A DNA stretch of 64,000 bases from Exiguobacterium sp. s193 (GCF_018618755.1 NZ_JACSMR010000001.1:248001-312000), one strand, 5' to 3'. Shown: positions 36,321-46,119, counted from the first letter of the stretch. Notes: generated by a model from the letters alone, not told the origin. Made by a program: numbers and translations.

Positions 36321-36983
36321 ATGACACATATATTAATCGCGGAAGATGATTTTGACATTCGCGAATTGTTAACGGAATTACTAGAATCGAGTGGTTATCA
36401 AGTGTCGAGTGCAGCAAATGGAATGGAAGCTTTACAACTGTACCGATCAAGTTCATTCGATTTAATCATATTAGATATCATGATGCCGTTCTTTGATGGG
36501 TTCGAAGTCGCGCGAAACATACGAAAACAATCACAAACACCCATCATCTTTTTAACAGCCTTACAAGATGAGGAAAGTCAAGTGAAAGGGTTTGATCTCG
36601 GAATCGACGATTATATCGCCAAACCGTTTTCGCTCCGAATCTTACTAAGGCGAATCGAAGCCATTATTCGACGGATCCAATCAAATGAAGACGAGTGTCT
36701 CTCCTTTCGAGAGATTACCCTCTTTCCGTCGAGCTATAACGTTTTAATTTCAGGAAATCCGACGACGCTGACGCTTAAAGAATTTCAAATCTTACATCTC
36801 TTACTTGAACACCCAGGTCGCGTCCTCGAACGTGAACAGTTGATTCAACAACTATGGGGGTTCGATGCCTTAGGGGATACTCGTTTCCTAGATACCCATA
36901 TCAAAAACTTACGTAAGAAAATTGATTTACCGTACATTCAAACGGTGAAGGGAGTCGGCTACAAACTTGAGACACCTAATTAA
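36321..36983 (+). CDS. OmpR/PhoB-family response regulator
   Basis: 220 residues from the ATG at 36321 (MTHILIAEDD), AGGTGA about 6 nt upstream. Receiver domain with acidic pocket EDD, phospho-acceptor Asp in LIILDIMMP (about residue 52), Thr in LTALQDEE and Lys in AKPFS; C-terminal winged helix with LTLKEFQILHLLLEHPGRVLEREQL and VKGVGYKLE. Followed by its histidine kinase with a 17-bp overlap. Targets are unknown, but a closely similar repeat precedes the ABC exporter at 42.2 kb. Confidence 0.95.
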   Translation: MTHILIAEDDFDIRELLTELLESSGYQVSSAANGMEALQLYRSSSFDLIILDIMMPFFDGFEVARNIRKQSQTPIIFLTALQDEESQVKGFDLGIDDYIAKPFSLRILLRRIEAIIRRIQSNEDECLSFREITLFPSSYNVLISGNPTTLTLKEFQILHLLLEHPGRVLEREQLIQQLWGFDALGDTRFLDTHIKNLRKKIDLPYIQTVKGVGYKLETPN

Positions 36984-38355
36984 ACGTCAACGCATTACCG
37001 GGAAGTTATTTTTTTTGACGATGAGCTTACTTATCGTCGCCGTCCTCTCAACGGTCGTTTTTTTATATGCGACACTGCCTTCCTATTATCAAAGTTATCG
37101 GGAAGATCAATTTCATTCGACGATGGATGCAATTGCGCAGGAAAGCAGGCAACTTTCGAGTGAAAACCTGTTGCCTTTACTCGACCAGCTGACGGCCAAA
37201 GGAATCCGCTTTTCCTTATGGACAGAAGACGATCAACTGTTATATGCACCCGGCTTCGGTCGTGGGCCGGTTCGCCGGACGGTCAATAACTCACCTGAAG
37301 GAATGATTCAAGACTCCATTCCGCTTCAATTAACAGATCGGACTGTCACGCTCGATGCCGACCAAATGATTCAACCGATTGACGAAGTGAAAGCTGTCAT
37401 CTTAAAGCTCGCCCCTTATATCGTCTTCCCGTTACTTTTGTTAGCAGGACTCGCGGCTTATCTTTATTCGCGTACCATCTCCCGTCCACTGCTCTCCATC
37501 AATCAAGCGACGGAAGAACTGGCGAACTTAAATTTTTCTGTCCGAACAAACCATACCTCGATGGATGAGTTAGGTGACTTATCCCGAAACATCAATCAAC
37601 TCGCAACTAAACTCAAGCTGACGATGGATTCCTTACACACTTCAAACGAGCAACTCCGTTTAGAAGCCGAAAAGGATCGGCAACGTGATACCGAACGCCG
37701 GCAGTTATTTCTAGCCATTTCGCACGAACTAAAAACCCCTATCACGATCGTCAAAGGTCAAATTGAAGGCATGCTCTTGAACCTCGGTGTATATCGGGAC
37801 CGTGATCGCTACTTGGAGCGGGCCGGTCAGGTCATCGAAAACATGGAACAACTCATTTCTGAACTGCTCGAAGTGGCACGGATCGAACAACTGGAATTAC
37901 AACTTGAGGAGACGAATCCACTCGCATTAATCAGACAGCAGCTTCACCAATTCGATCAACTCATTCATGACCGCAACTTGCACGTCACGCTCCCAGATGA
38001 GGAATGGACTGTCACAACAGATCGCCACCTGTTAGAGCGCGCCCTACACAACCTGTTGATGAATGCGATTTCGTATACAGCTCCCGGTGGCATGATTCAA
38101 ATCAAAATGACGGGTGTACAAGATGACGGGACGTTAACAATCACCAATACGCCTACTGTAAACGATTCAAGTGATACGGCCGCCTGGTTCCATCCCTTGG
38201 CCCGTGCTGAACAATCGCGTAACCGGATCCATGGCGGGAGTGGTCTTGGCCTCTACTTAGTGCATCAAATCATGGAGCGGTTAAATCTCGACGCTACGCT
38301 GACGGGAACTGCCGACGCTGTTCAATTTACGGCACGATTCAAATCACTTTCTTAA
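36967..38355 (+). CDS. Sensor histidine kinase
   Basis: 462 residues from a TTG at 36967 that overlaps the regulator gene; the basic start before the first span supports it over the ATG at 37021. Membrane spans at about 14-36 and 145-167 enclose an extracytoplasmic sensor of about 105 residues; a HAMP domain, HisKA with His253 in ISHELKTPI, and HATPase_c with NLLMNAISY and GGSGLGLYL follow. The sensed signal is unknown. No terminator is seen before the marR promoter. Confidence 0.94.
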   Translation: MRHLIKRQRITGKLFFLTMSLLIVAVLSTVVFLYATLPSYYQSYREDQFHSTMDAIAQESRQLSSENLLPLLDQLTAKGIRFSLWTEDDQLLYAPGFGRGPVRRTVNNSPEGMIQDSIPLQLTDRTVTLDADQMIQPIDEVKAVILKLAPYIVFPLLLLAGLAAYLYSRTISRPLLSINQATEELANLNFSVRTNHTSMDELGDLSRNINQLATKLKLTMDSLHTSNEQLRLEAEKDRQRDTERRQLFLAISHELKTPITIVKGQIEGMLLNLGVYRDRDRYLERAGQVIENMEQLISELLEVARIEQLELQLEETNPLALIRQQLHQFDQLIHDRNLHVTLPDEEWTVTTDRHLLERALHNLLMNAISYTAPGGMIQIKMTGVQDDGTLTITNTPTVNDSSDTAAWFHPLARAEQSRNRIHGGSGLGLYLVHQIMERLNLDATLTGTADAVQFTARFKSLS

Positions 38356-38365
38356 ATTTCCTACT

Positions 38366-38416
38366 TGCCAGACAAGCGCTTTATTCGCTATACTCTTTTA
38401 AGTTAACTAGTTAACT
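38366..38416 (+). promoter_or_regulatory. Promoter and palindromic operator of the marR-MFS operon
   Basis: TTGCCA (38366-38371), 18-bp spacer, TATACT (38390-38395). Directly downstream lies the perfect 16-bp palindrome AGTTAACTAGTTAACT (38401-38416), where the start point should be, a likely MarR autoregulation site. Confidence 0.75.
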
Positions 38417-38432
38417 TAAAGGAGGTTTTTTT

Positions 38433-38870
38433 ATGTCATCCCAACAGGAAGATATTCTTGGTCAACTTTCAAAAGTCGCCCGGCTTGTCAAACGGGACAT
38501 TGATCTCGTATTGTCCCAGCATTCTTTACACACGGGTCAATGGGCCTTGCTAAAAGCTGTATCGTTACTCGAACCTGTTTCGCAAATCACGCTCTCGAAA
38601 TACTTAGTCATCGAAAAACCAGCCGTCACAAAAACGGTCGCCCGCTTAGAAGAATTAGGTTTTGTCTCGCGGCAATCCGTCGGACGTCACCGCCTTGTGA
38701 AATTGACACCACAAGCACGCGATTCATTCGATACGATTGACGCAGCGGTCCAGGCAGCTCATCAAACGTTCCTCGCCGGTTTATCAATCGAAGAACAATC
38801 AGTCTTGGAAACCTTGATGACCCGATTGCTGACGACCCACCGCCCTGTCGAACAGGAGGAATTGTCGTGA
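38433..38870 (+). CDS. MarR-family transcriptional regulator
   Basis: 145 residues, strong AAAGGAGG before the ATG. The winged helix reads through SQITLSKYLVIEKPAVTKTV with wing SRQSVGRHRLVKLT; flanking helices form the dimer interface. Such proteins usually repress an adjacent efflux gene until a small ligand binds. Its stop overlaps the start of the MFS gene (GTGA), and a palindrome covers its promoter. Confidence 0.93.
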   Translation: MSSQQEDILGQLSKVARLVKRDIDLVLSQHSLHTGQWALLKAVSLLEPVSQITLSKYLVIEKPAVTKTVARLEELGFVSRQSVGRHRLVKLTPQARDSFDTIDAAVQAAHQTFLAGLSIEEQSVLETLMTRLLTTHRPVEQEELS

Positions 38871-40048
38871 ACCGCTTATTCCATCGTCACTACTTGACGA
38901 CACTTCTCGTCAATCTGTTATTGTTCATCACGTTTTACCTGTTAAACGCCTCTTTGCCCTTACTTGCCGCAAAACAGTTCGACGTCTCGCAAAGTGCGCT
39001 CGGTTGGGTTGTGACAGCATTTATCTTGGCGACGGTCTGTTCACGCCCGTTGATCGGACATTGGCTCGATCGTTATGAACTGAAACGGATGTTACTGCTG
39101 TCTGCTAGCCTCTTTACAGTTGTCAGTTGTTTGTATCTCATCGTCTTACCGCTCGAATCATTCAGTCTGTTACTCATCATTCGCCTCTTACACGGCTTTA
39201 GTTTCGGAATGATTTCTTCCTCACTGAGCTTAAGTGTGACGACCTTGATTCCAAAACCGCGTCAAGGCGAAGGAATGGGCTACTTTGTCCTGTCGATGAA
39301 CCTCGCCTCCGTCCTTGGCCCTGTCATCGGATTGACGTTGATTGCACACGATGCACTCGTCTGGTATTTCATCACGATTGCCTTACTTGCGATTTGTTCA
39401 TTCCTTTTGATGGTACGGTTACCCTTAACAAGCAGTCACGTGACGACCTCTTCACCGTTTCGTTTACGCCAATCGCTTTTCTTGGCAAGTCCTGTCCTGC
39501 TCCTTGCCACCGTCCTTGCGGGAATCGCGATTTCAAGTACATCCGCCTTCATCTCTCTTTATGCGGATACGATGCATCATGTCACCTATGCCTCTTACTT
39601 TTATGGGCTCGCCGCCCTCGGTATGGTTGCTATTCGGCCTTTTGCCGGCAAACGTTTTGATCAAAGAGGCCCTGCCTCGGTATTGGTTCCGTCTTACGGA
39701 CTGTATGCCACTGGATTTTTAATACTTGGTCTTTTCCCAACCCTTCCAGGTTTATTACTTGCTGCCCTCATCATCGGTGTCGGTTCTGCTTCGATTTTCC
39801 CGGGGTTGCAGACGGTCATGTTGACGTATGCCGCACCCGAACAAAAAGGGAAGGCGATTTCGACCTTTTTCCTTGCTTACGACAGCGGCTTCGGAATTGG
39901 GGCCTTTCTGTTGTCGGGTATTGCTGCGAAAGTGGGGTACTCGAACATGTTTTTGATGTGTAGCCTCGTCGTTGTCAGCAGCGGTCTTTTGTATGGGTAT
40001 TTCCGTCGATCGGCGTCATCTTCAGCCAAACAAGATATCGCTTCTTAA
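38867..40048 (+). CDS. Major facilitator superfamily transporter
   Basis: 393 residues from a GTG at 38867 with AGGAGG 7-8 nt upstream. Twelve hydrophobic spans; the MFS loop-2 signature appears as GHWLDRYELKRM. The family and the partner regulator suggest a drug or metabolite exporter, YfcJ/AraJ-like, but the substrate cannot be read from sequence. Translationally coupled to marR. Ends at a strong terminator shared with the convergent ABC operon. Confidence 0.9.
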   Translation: MNRLFHRHYLTTLLVNLLLFITFYLLNASLPLLAAKQFDVSQSALGWVVTAFILATVCSRPLIGHWLDRYELKRMLLLSASLFTVVSCLYLIVLPLESFSLLLIIRLLHGFSFGMISSSLSLSVTTLIPKPRQGEGMGYFVLSMNLASVLGPVIGLTLIAHDALVWYFITIALLAICSFLLMVRLPLTSSHVTTSSPFRLRQSLFLASPVLLLATVLAGIAISSTSAFISLYADTMHHVTYASYFYGLAALGMVAIRPFAGKRFDQRGPASVLVPSYGLYATGFLILGLFPTLPGLLLAALIIGVGSASIFPGLQTVMLTYAAPEQKGKAISTFFLAYDSGFGIGAFLLSGIAAKVGYSNMFLMCSLVVVSSGLLYGYFRRSASSSAKQDIAS

Positions 40049-40059
40049 AGTGTCCAAGA

Positions 40060-40095
40060 AAAAGCTCTCCCGTCCAAGGACGCGAGAGCTTTTTT
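40060..40095. terminator. Terminator between the MFS gene and the ABC operon
   Basis: AAAAGCTCTC pairs with GAGAGCTTTT (40060-40069 with 40084-40093) plus an inner GTCC/GGAC; T-runs on both strands suit converging genes. Confidence 0.92.
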
Positions 40096-40097
40096 GA

Positions 40098-40802
40098 TTA
40101 ACGAGCAGGAAGGACCTCGCCCTCTCTGACACGTTTTTTCTCTATAAAACATTGTTTCTTCAATTCAATGATATGATCGGCAGCGCGGGCGACTTCTGCC
40201 GAGTGTGTCACTGCGATGATGCAGCGGTTCGCATTATGCGCCAGTTGTTGAAATAGACGAATGATGTCTGTCGCTGTTTTTTCATCAAGTGCCCCGGTCG
40301 GCTCATCTGCCAGAATGATTGGCGCTTCCGTCGCAAGAGCCCGGGCGATGGCGACCCGTTGTTGCTGACCGCCACTCAGTTGCAGGACATTTTTCCTTGC
40401 ATGAGCTTCATCGATCCCGACTTGTTCAAGTAATTCGAGCGCCCGTTTCTTTTTTCCGTTTATCCGTTGCCCACTCAGTTCGAGCGCGACGACCACATTA
40501 TCTAATCCATTCATATACGTCAACAAATTAAACGATTGAAAAACCGTCGCTGCGTGACGCGAACGATAGGTCGTCAGTCCGATTTTCCGGAGGTCACGCC
40601 CTTCATATTGAATGCGTCCTTCCGTCGGTGAATCCAGTCCACTCAGCAAACTCAGTGCCGTTGTTTTCCCGGAACCCGATTCTCCGAGAATCGCATAAAA
40701 TCGTCCTGCTTCGAACTGCATCGAAACCTCGTTCAAGATTCGTTGTTGTTTCCCTGCCGAAGTATAGGCATAAGAGACGTTTGTCATTTCTAAAGTCGTC
40801 AT
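40098..40802 (-). CDS. ABC transporter ATP-binding protein (MacB/LolD type)
   Basis: 234 residues. Walker A GESGSGKT, Q-loop in VFQSFNLLTYM, signature LSGGQQQR, Walker B IILADEPTGALD and switch H in VTHS are all intact. The closest general group is the MacB-type ATPases that pair with FtsX-like permeases. It follows the permease gene by 4 bp. Confidence 0.93.
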   Translation of the reverse strand: MTTLEMTNVSYAYTSAGKQQRILNEVSMQFEAGRFYAILGESGSGKTTALSLLSGLDSPTEGRIQYEGRDLRKIGLTTYRSRHAATVFQSFNLLTYMNGLDNVVVALELSGQRINGKKKRALELLEQVGIDEAHARKNVLQLSGGQQQRVAIARALATEAPIILADEPTGALDEKTATDIIRLFQQLAHNANRCIIAVTHSAEVARAADHIIELKKQCFIEKKRVREGEVLPAR

Positions 40803-40806
40803 CGGA

Positions 40807-42213
40807 TTAGTCCTCCCGTAATAGAATTTCTTTTGGATTCATGCGCAACAATGCGAGTGAGGGCAGTAAGACGGATAAAAAGACAATCAGACTGCCGATC
40901 TCGATGACTTGAATCAAGGCCGCTCCGTCAATCTTGGTCGTCATTTCCGTGATTTGGGGAATGCTGTCGAGCACTTGTTGTCCGCGTCCGCCGGGACCAC
41001 CAAAACCGGTCGTCGCAACGGAACTTGCGGCTTCTGTCACCTCACGGTTTAGGAGTTGATCCGTCATGAATTGTGAGGTCATCCCGCCGGTTGCATACGT
41101 AACGAGAAAAGCAACCGCTGCAATCGCAAACGTTTCAACCAGTAATTGTCCCATCAGTTTCGGGCGTTTTTCCCCCATTGCCAACAGGATCCCCATTTCT
41201 TTCCGGCGTTCCCGGACCGATAATAAGATTAACAGCGCTAAAATCAGACCACCTGCGATGCTGACAAGATAGACGACTGATTTCGAGAACGCGGCCACTT
41301 GTTCAATCGGTCCGACCATTTTCTGATACGCTGCATCATTCGCATCCAGCGTGAATGTCTCCCAGTCGAGTGACGAGACCGTCGTTGCTTCTTTTTTAAA
41401 GGCTTCGATTTCAGATGGATCCTTCAACGAATAGACGACGCTTGACGCGCTTACTGTACCGTCTTCTGTCGCGAAGCTCGCAAGTGTATCATTTGCAATG
41501 TACATCTGGTTCATCGGGTCCAGGAAGCCTGCCGCTCGGAAATTCGCATCGGATGTCGCTTCCGTCGATGCCGATAAACCAATGATCGTCAATGTTTTTG
41601 ACTTCTCGGTCGTCGTCGACTTCAGTTTGAACGTATCGCCCAGTTTGAGATCATTTTCGGTTGCCAGATTTTCATCGATGACAACACTGTTGTTTTTCGA
41701 GTCCGCAGTCAATGCTTCTCCGTCTACGATGTTTAATGTCCCATCCGTAAATGAATCAAGTAGTTCCATATTCGTCACACCGTTCAATGAAAAGTCCGGT
41801 ACTGTCATTCCTTCCGGCATCTCACCGCCTCGCCCGCCGCCCGAGTCTGTTGATTCACTTTCAATCGGTTCGATATCACTCGCCGTCGCCGTCGCTTGCG
41901 AAAGATAATTGACGGTTTTCACTTCATCCAACTGTTCGATCGCTTCGGCTTCTTTGATGTCAATGGTGACGTCTTCCGGTCTCCCGCGTTCTCCGGACGC
42001 TTGCCGCTCCTGCATCTGTTTTTGCCGGTCGACTTGCAGCGTCACGGTTGCTCCGAGTTCTTTTCTCGCCTCTTCCCCCGCCGCTTTCGCAGCGTTTTGG
42101 ATGGCGAATCCTGATAGTACGAGGGATCCGATTACTGTCAGAATAATCAACATGATCAGCGTCTTCCCCTTACGCGCGACAATACTTTTACCTGCCCGTT
42201 TCAAAAAATTCAT
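40807..42213 (-). CDS. ABC transporter permease (MacB/FtsX family)
   Basis: 468 residues. One membrane span near residues 17-37, a large extracytoplasmic domain (about 40-310, with an acidic and glycine-rich insert around SESTDSGGGRGGEMPEG), then three C-terminal spans. This MacB topology belongs to mechanotransmission exporters for peptides, lipids or antibiotics. A second glycine-rich loop (FGGPGGRGQQ) lies between the last spans. Substrate unknown. Three TACAG repeats at 11-bp period precede it. Confidence 0.9.
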   Translation of the reverse strand: MNFLKRAGKSIVARKGKTLIMLIILTVIGSLVLSGFAIQNAAKAAGEEARKELGATVTLQVDRQKQMQERQASGERGRPEDVTIDIKEAEAIEQLDEVKTVNYLSQATATASDIEPIESESTDSGGGRGGEMPEGMTVPDFSLNGVTNMELLDSFTDGTLNIVDGEALTADSKNNSVVIDENLATENDLKLGDTFKLKSTTTEKSKTLTIIGLSASTEATSDANFRAAGFLDPMNQMYIANDTLASFATEDGTVSASSVVYSLKDPSEIEAFKKEATTVSSLDWETFTLDANDAAYQKMVGPIEQVAAFSKSVVYLVSIAGGLILALLILLSVRERRKEMGILLAMGEKRPKLMGQLLVETFAIAAVAFLVTYATGGMTSQFMTDQLLNREVTEAASSVATTGFGGPGGRGQQVLDSIPQITEMTTKIDGAALIQVIEIGSLIVFLSVLLPSLALLRMNPKEILLRED

Positions 42214-42261
42214 TTTCTGTGTTCCTCCCTTAACCTTCTACATTCATCTTAGGAAACGTAT

Positions 42262-42288
42262 CTGTAGCCTGGCTGTAGTTGAACTGTA
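42262..42288 (-). promoter_or_regulatory. Three TACAG direct repeats upstream of the ABC permease
   Basis: On the minus strand TACAG occurs at 42288-42284, 42277-42273 and 42266-42262, an 11-bp period. TACAGTTCAACTACAG matches TTCAGTTAAACTTCAG of the two-component promoter (36270-36285) at 13 of 16 bases. The third unit may double as a -10. Confidence 0.55.
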
Positions 42289-42314
42289 TCTTGAACGAAG
42301 AAACCGGCTAAACA

Positions 42315-42349
42315 CAAAAAAACGAGAATGACAGTAACGTCATCCTCGT
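42315..42349 (-). terminator. Terminator of pheST
   Basis: Twelve-bp stem AACGAGGATGAC/GTCATTCTCGTT (42338-42349 with 42320-42331, one G-T pair), then a T-run on the minus strand. Confidence 0.9.
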
Positions 42350-42375
42350 TTTAGCACTTTCATTCGATTGACCTG

Positions 42376-44772
42376 TTATGCACGAAGTTCTGCATCGAAC
42401 GCTTTTGTTAAAGCCGTTACGACATGTTCGTGTGCTGCTGTGACTTCTTCATCGACCAATGTCCGTTCCTTATTTTGATAACGGAGCGAGAAGGCAAATG
42501 ATTTTTTATCTTCCCCGACATTATCGCCCGTGTAAACATCAAATAACGTGACCTGTTGGAGAAGTGGACCGGCTGCCTCTACGATTACTTGCTCGACTTC
42601 GCTTGCTGTGACTGATTGATTGAGGACAATCGCGATATCACGCGTCATCGATGGGAAACGGGACATCTCTTGATAGACGACCCGCTCTTTCGAGTGCAGT
42701 TTCATCGCATCAAGTTCAAAGACGTAAACTTCTTTTAAGCCATACTGCTCTTTCGAGAGTGCCGGATGAACTTGGCCGACGAACCCAATCATTTCACCGT
42801 CCAGTAAGACACGAGCCGTCCGCCCCGGATGCATCGAATCGATAACAGATGCTTCATACGTTAACGTAACATTGAGTGCCTCTGCTAACGTTTCAACGAT
42901 TCCTTTGACGACGAAGAAATCCGTTTTGACCATGGTGCCATGCGCACGGTGTTGTTCCGCTAATCCGACAGCGACTCCGGCGACCAGTTCTTGTTCGATC
43001 GGTAACGTCTCAAGTGACGCATCACGTTGCAGGTAAACACTTCCGAGTTCATAGAAGGCAAGGTCCGCATGTTGACGCGCGACATTGTGTTGGGCGACTT
43101 CGAGTAACCCTGGAATCAATGATGTCCGGAGTGTCGAACGTGCTTCGCTGATCGGCATCGCTAGTTTAACCGGATGAAGATCGGTTTGTTCATTAAATTG
43201 CATCGCTCGTTGTTCACTCGTCAGTGAGTACGTGATGGCTTGTGATAAACCGGCCCCTTGAAGGAGACGACGGATTTGGCGGCGATGCTGGTTTCGTTTT
43301 GGTAAAAACCCGCGGCTCGCCTCTTGCGGTAAGCTTGATGTCAAGGCATCGTATCCATAGAGTCGCGCGACTTCTTCCGAGATGTCAGCCGGAATCATCA
43401 AATCTTGGCGGCGTGTCGGGACGCTGACTGTCAATGCGTCTCCTGATAACTCGACTTCGAGTCCAAGACGTTCCAATAATTCTTTCATGACCGTTCCTTC
43501 GATTTCCATTCCGAGACGATGATTGATATACGAGACACTCGCTTCGATTAAATGATCATCGAGTTGAAGTGTACCCGATTGGACTGTTCCGGCAAGTACC
43601 GTCCCACCAGCAAGCTCAGCAATCAATGCCGCTGCCCGGTCGAGTGCTAACAAGACACGGCGTGGATCGACCCCTTTTTCAAACCGTGAACTGGAGTCCG
43701 ACCGTAGTCCGAGAACGCGACTCGTCTTCCGGACAGATGTCGGTGCGAAATAAGCCGATTCGAGGATGATGGACGTCGTTGTTGCGTCAACTTCTGTATT
43801 TGCACCACCCATGACACCCGCAAGTGCGACCGGCTTTTCACCATCTGTGATGACGAGCATTGACGGATCGAGTGCCCGTTCGACTTCGTCAAGTGTTTGG
43901 AAGGCTTCGCCTGCTTTCGCTTGACGAACGACAATCTGCTGCCCCAGCTTTTCAGCATCAAACGAATGGAGCGGTTGTCCTGTTTCAAGTAAAACGAAGT
44001 TCGTCACATCGACGACATTGTTGATTGGACGAATCCCGTTTGCAATCAAGCGGTTTTTGAGCCACAATGGCGACTCACCGATGACGACATGTTTAATCTC
44101 ACGCGCTGCGTAAAATGGGCATTCTTCCGACTCAAGCGTGACCGCAAGTTTCGTTTTTTCTTCATCTTCCGTCACTTCGATTGCCGGGAAAGTAGCCGTC
44201 GTATTTAAAATACCTGCTACTTCATGCGCCACACCGTACATGCTTAGGCAATCAGAACGGTTCGGTGTCAAACCGAGTTCTAAGACTTCGTCATGCAGAC
44301 CAAGTAGTTCTAAGACATCTTGTCCCGGTATGACCGGCTCACGGAATGTATGAATGCCAGCCTGTTCATCTTCACGAATATACTTTTTCTCGAATCCGAG
44401 TTCCTCGAGTGAACAAATCATGCCTTCCGAAACGACTCCACGCAGTTTAGCCCGCTTAATTTTAATCCCTGGAAGACGGGCACCGACACGGGCAACGATG
44501 ACATCTTGTCCTGCTTCAATATTCGGTGCACCACACACGATTTGTACCGGTTCTTCTTGTCCGATATCAACCGTCGTGACGTTTAATTTATCCGCTTCCG
44601 GATGCTTTTCTTTTGTTAACACATGACCGACGACGATATTGTTCAACTCGGCGTCACGGACTTCGACACCTTCGACTTCGATCCCGCTCTTCGTAATTAA
44701 GTCCGCCAGTTCTTCACCTGTTTTCTGACTGACGTCAACGAACTGCTGTAACCATTGTTTTGAGACTAACAT
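42376..44772 (-). CDS. pheT: Phenylalanyl-tRNA synthetase beta subunit
   Basis: 798 residues, the usual bacterial length. N-terminal tRNA-binding OB fold (VGHVLTKEKHPEADKL), B3/B4 editing domain, B5, the catalytic-like core with FEKGVDPRR, and a C-terminal anticodon-binding ferredoxin fold (FPSMTRDIAIVL). It forms the alpha2-beta2 enzyme with PheS. Starts 12 bp after pheS and ends at a strong terminator. Confidence 0.97.
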   Translation of the reverse strand: MLVSKQWLQQFVDVSQKTGEELADLITKSGIEVEGVEVRDAELNNIVVGHVLTKEKHPEADKLNVTTVDIGQEEPVQIVCGAPNIEAGQDVIVARVGARLPGIKIKRAKLRGVVSEGMICSLEELGFEKKYIREDEQAGIHTFREPVIPGQDVLELLGLHDEVLELGLTPNRSDCLSMYGVAHEVAGILNTTATFPAIEVTEDEEKTKLAVTLESEECPFYAAREIKHVVIGESPLWLKNRLIANGIRPINNVVDVTNFVLLETGQPLHSFDAEKLGQQIVVRQAKAGEAFQTLDEVERALDPSMLVITDGEKPVALAGVMGGANTEVDATTTSIILESAYFAPTSVRKTSRVLGLRSDSSSRFEKGVDPRRVLLALDRAAALIAELAGGTVLAGTVQSGTLQLDDHLIEASVSYINHRLGMEIEGTVMKELLERLGLEVELSGDALTVSVPTRRQDLMIPADISEEVARLYGYDALTSSLPQEASRGFLPKRNQHRRQIRRLLQGAGLSQAITYSLTSEQRAMQFNEQTDLHPVKLAMPISEARSTLRTSLIPGLLEVAQHNVARQHADLAFYELGSVYLQRDASLETLPIEQELVAGVAVGLAEQHRAHGTMVKTDFFVVKGIVETLAEALNVTLTYEASVIDSMHPGRTARVLLDGEMIGFVGQVHPALSKEQYGLKEVYVFELDAMKLHSKERVVYQEMSRFPSMTRDIAIVLNQSVTASEVEQVIVEAAGPLLQQVTLFDVYTGDNVGEDKKSFAFSLRYQNKERTLVDEEVTAAHEHVVTALTKAFDAELRA

Positions 44773-44784
44773 CTGTTTTCCCCC

Positions 44785-45807
44785 TTAAAACTGTTCGCTG
44801 AAGCGAACGTCATTCGTATAGAAGTGGCGAATATCATCGACCCCATATTTCAACATGGCGATTCGTTCAATCCCCATCCCGAAGGCGAATCCAGACATTT
44901 TCGTGCTATCGTATTCTGCCATCTCAAGGACGCGCGGATGAACCATACCGGCACCTAAAATTTCAATCCAGCCTGTTTGTTTACAGATATTGCACCCTTT
45001 TCCACCACATTTAAAACACGAGACGTCGACTTCGACGGATGGTTCTGTGAACGGGAAGAAGCTAGGGCGTAACCGGATTTCACGTGCTTCACCAAACATT
45101 TGTTTCACGAAGGCCTCCAGTGTCCCCTTTAAATCTGCCATTGAAATCGACTCCCCAACAACGAGTCCCTCGACTTGCATGAATTGGTGTGAGTGCGTCG
45201 CATCGTCTTCATCGCGACGATAGACTTTACCCGGGCACAGAATTCGAATCGGTTCACCTTTTGAAGCGAGCATCGTCCGCGCTTGTACAGGTGACGTGTG
45301 TGTCCGCATCAGAATTTCATCCGTGATATAAAATGAATCTTGCATATCACGTGCCGGATGATCTTTCGGCAGATTCAACATCTCGAAGTTGAACAAATCC
45401 TGTTCGACTTCCGGGCCTTCGGCAATCGTATAACCGAGTCCAACAAAGATGTCCTCGATTTCGTCCGTGACTTGTTGCAATAAATGCGCTTGTCCGACTT
45501 TTTTTGGTCGACCCGGAAGTGTCACGTCAATCGCTTCAAGCGCTAGTTTTGCGTCCATCTCTTGTTGCTTGACGTCGACTAAACGTTGCTCGAGTTCTGT
45601 TTGGATGACACCACGAACCGCATTTGCAATTTCACCGACGACCGGACGTTCTTCTGCTGATAATTTTCCCATTCCACGTAATACTTCTGTGATCGGACCT
45701 TTTTTTCCGAGATATTTGACACGGACATCATTTAATTCCTTTTGTGTACTGGCTTGATTCACGAGTTGTAGCGCTTCGTCGCGAAGTGCCTCTAATTGTT
45801 CCCGCAT
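44785..45807 (-). CDS. pheS: Phenylalanyl-tRNA synthetase alpha subunit
   Basis: 340 residues from the ATG at 45807, with AGGAG 8 nt upstream; an in-frame GTG nine bases earlier is too close to it. N-terminal coiled coil, then class II motifs: motif 1 near [11 protein letters not shown], motif 2 in [14 protein letters not shown], motif 3 in [14 protein letters not shown]. Preceded by a T-box leader whose specifier reads TTC. Confidence 0.97.
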   Translation of the reverse strand: MREQLEALRDEALQLVNQASTQKELNDVRVKYLGKKGPITEVLRGMGKLSAEERPVVGEIANAVRGVIQTELEQRLVDVKQQEMDAKLALEAIDVTLPGRPKKVGQAHLLQQVTDEIEDIFVGLGYTIAEGPEVEQDLFNFEMLNLPKDHPARDMQDSFYITDEILMRTHTSPVQARTMLASKGEPIRILCPGKVYRRDEDDATHSHQFMQVEGLVVGESISMADLKGTLEAFVKQMFGEAREIRLRPSFFPFTEPSVEVDVSCFKCGGKGCNICKQTGWIEILGAGMVHPRVLEMAEYDSTKMSGFAFGMGIERIAMLKYGVDDIRHFYTNDVRFSEQF

Positions 45808-45831
45808 GCTCGTCACTCCTTTTTTTCAAAT

Positions 45832-46084
45832 AAAAAACGCCCCTTCAGCAACTGCCGAAGGGACGATTTAATTCAATCGTGGTACCACCCTTGTTCGACT
45901 TGAATCCATCAAGTCCTCAAGTAGCGCGATAACGGGCGCTTCCCGTCACGATCTCTCGTGCGACTCCGGAGTGAATTCAGCTAGCGGATTCGTAAAGAAG
46001 CTTGCAGTCTAAGGCTTCCTCTCCCTAATCGAATCGTTCTCTAACCTACTCTGTTCCATCAACGTCTAATTAAATGTTCTACTG
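45832..46084 (-). promoter_or_regulatory. T-box leader of pheST (Phe, specifier TTC)
   Basis: The invariant AAGGGTGGTACCACG lies at 45892-45878 on the minus strand. The terminator follows (CCCTTC/GAAGGG stem, 45840-45863) with a T-run at 45836-45832. In Stem I the triplet TTC (45975-45973) sits in GAATTCAC and is followed by a purine, as specifiers are. Uncharged tRNA-Phe should pair with the T-box and prevent termination. Confidence 0.93.
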
Positions 46085-46090
46085 TATCTC

Positions 46091-46119
46091 ACTTTAGCAT
46101 GAACGCTTCAGTGATTCAA
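46091..46119 (-). promoter_or_regulatory. Promoter of the pheST T-box transcript
   Basis: Minus strand TTGAAT (46119-46114), 17-bp spacer, TAAAGT (46096-46091) preceded by TGC. The -35 lies in the last codons of the upstream methyltransferase gene. Confidence 0.75.
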
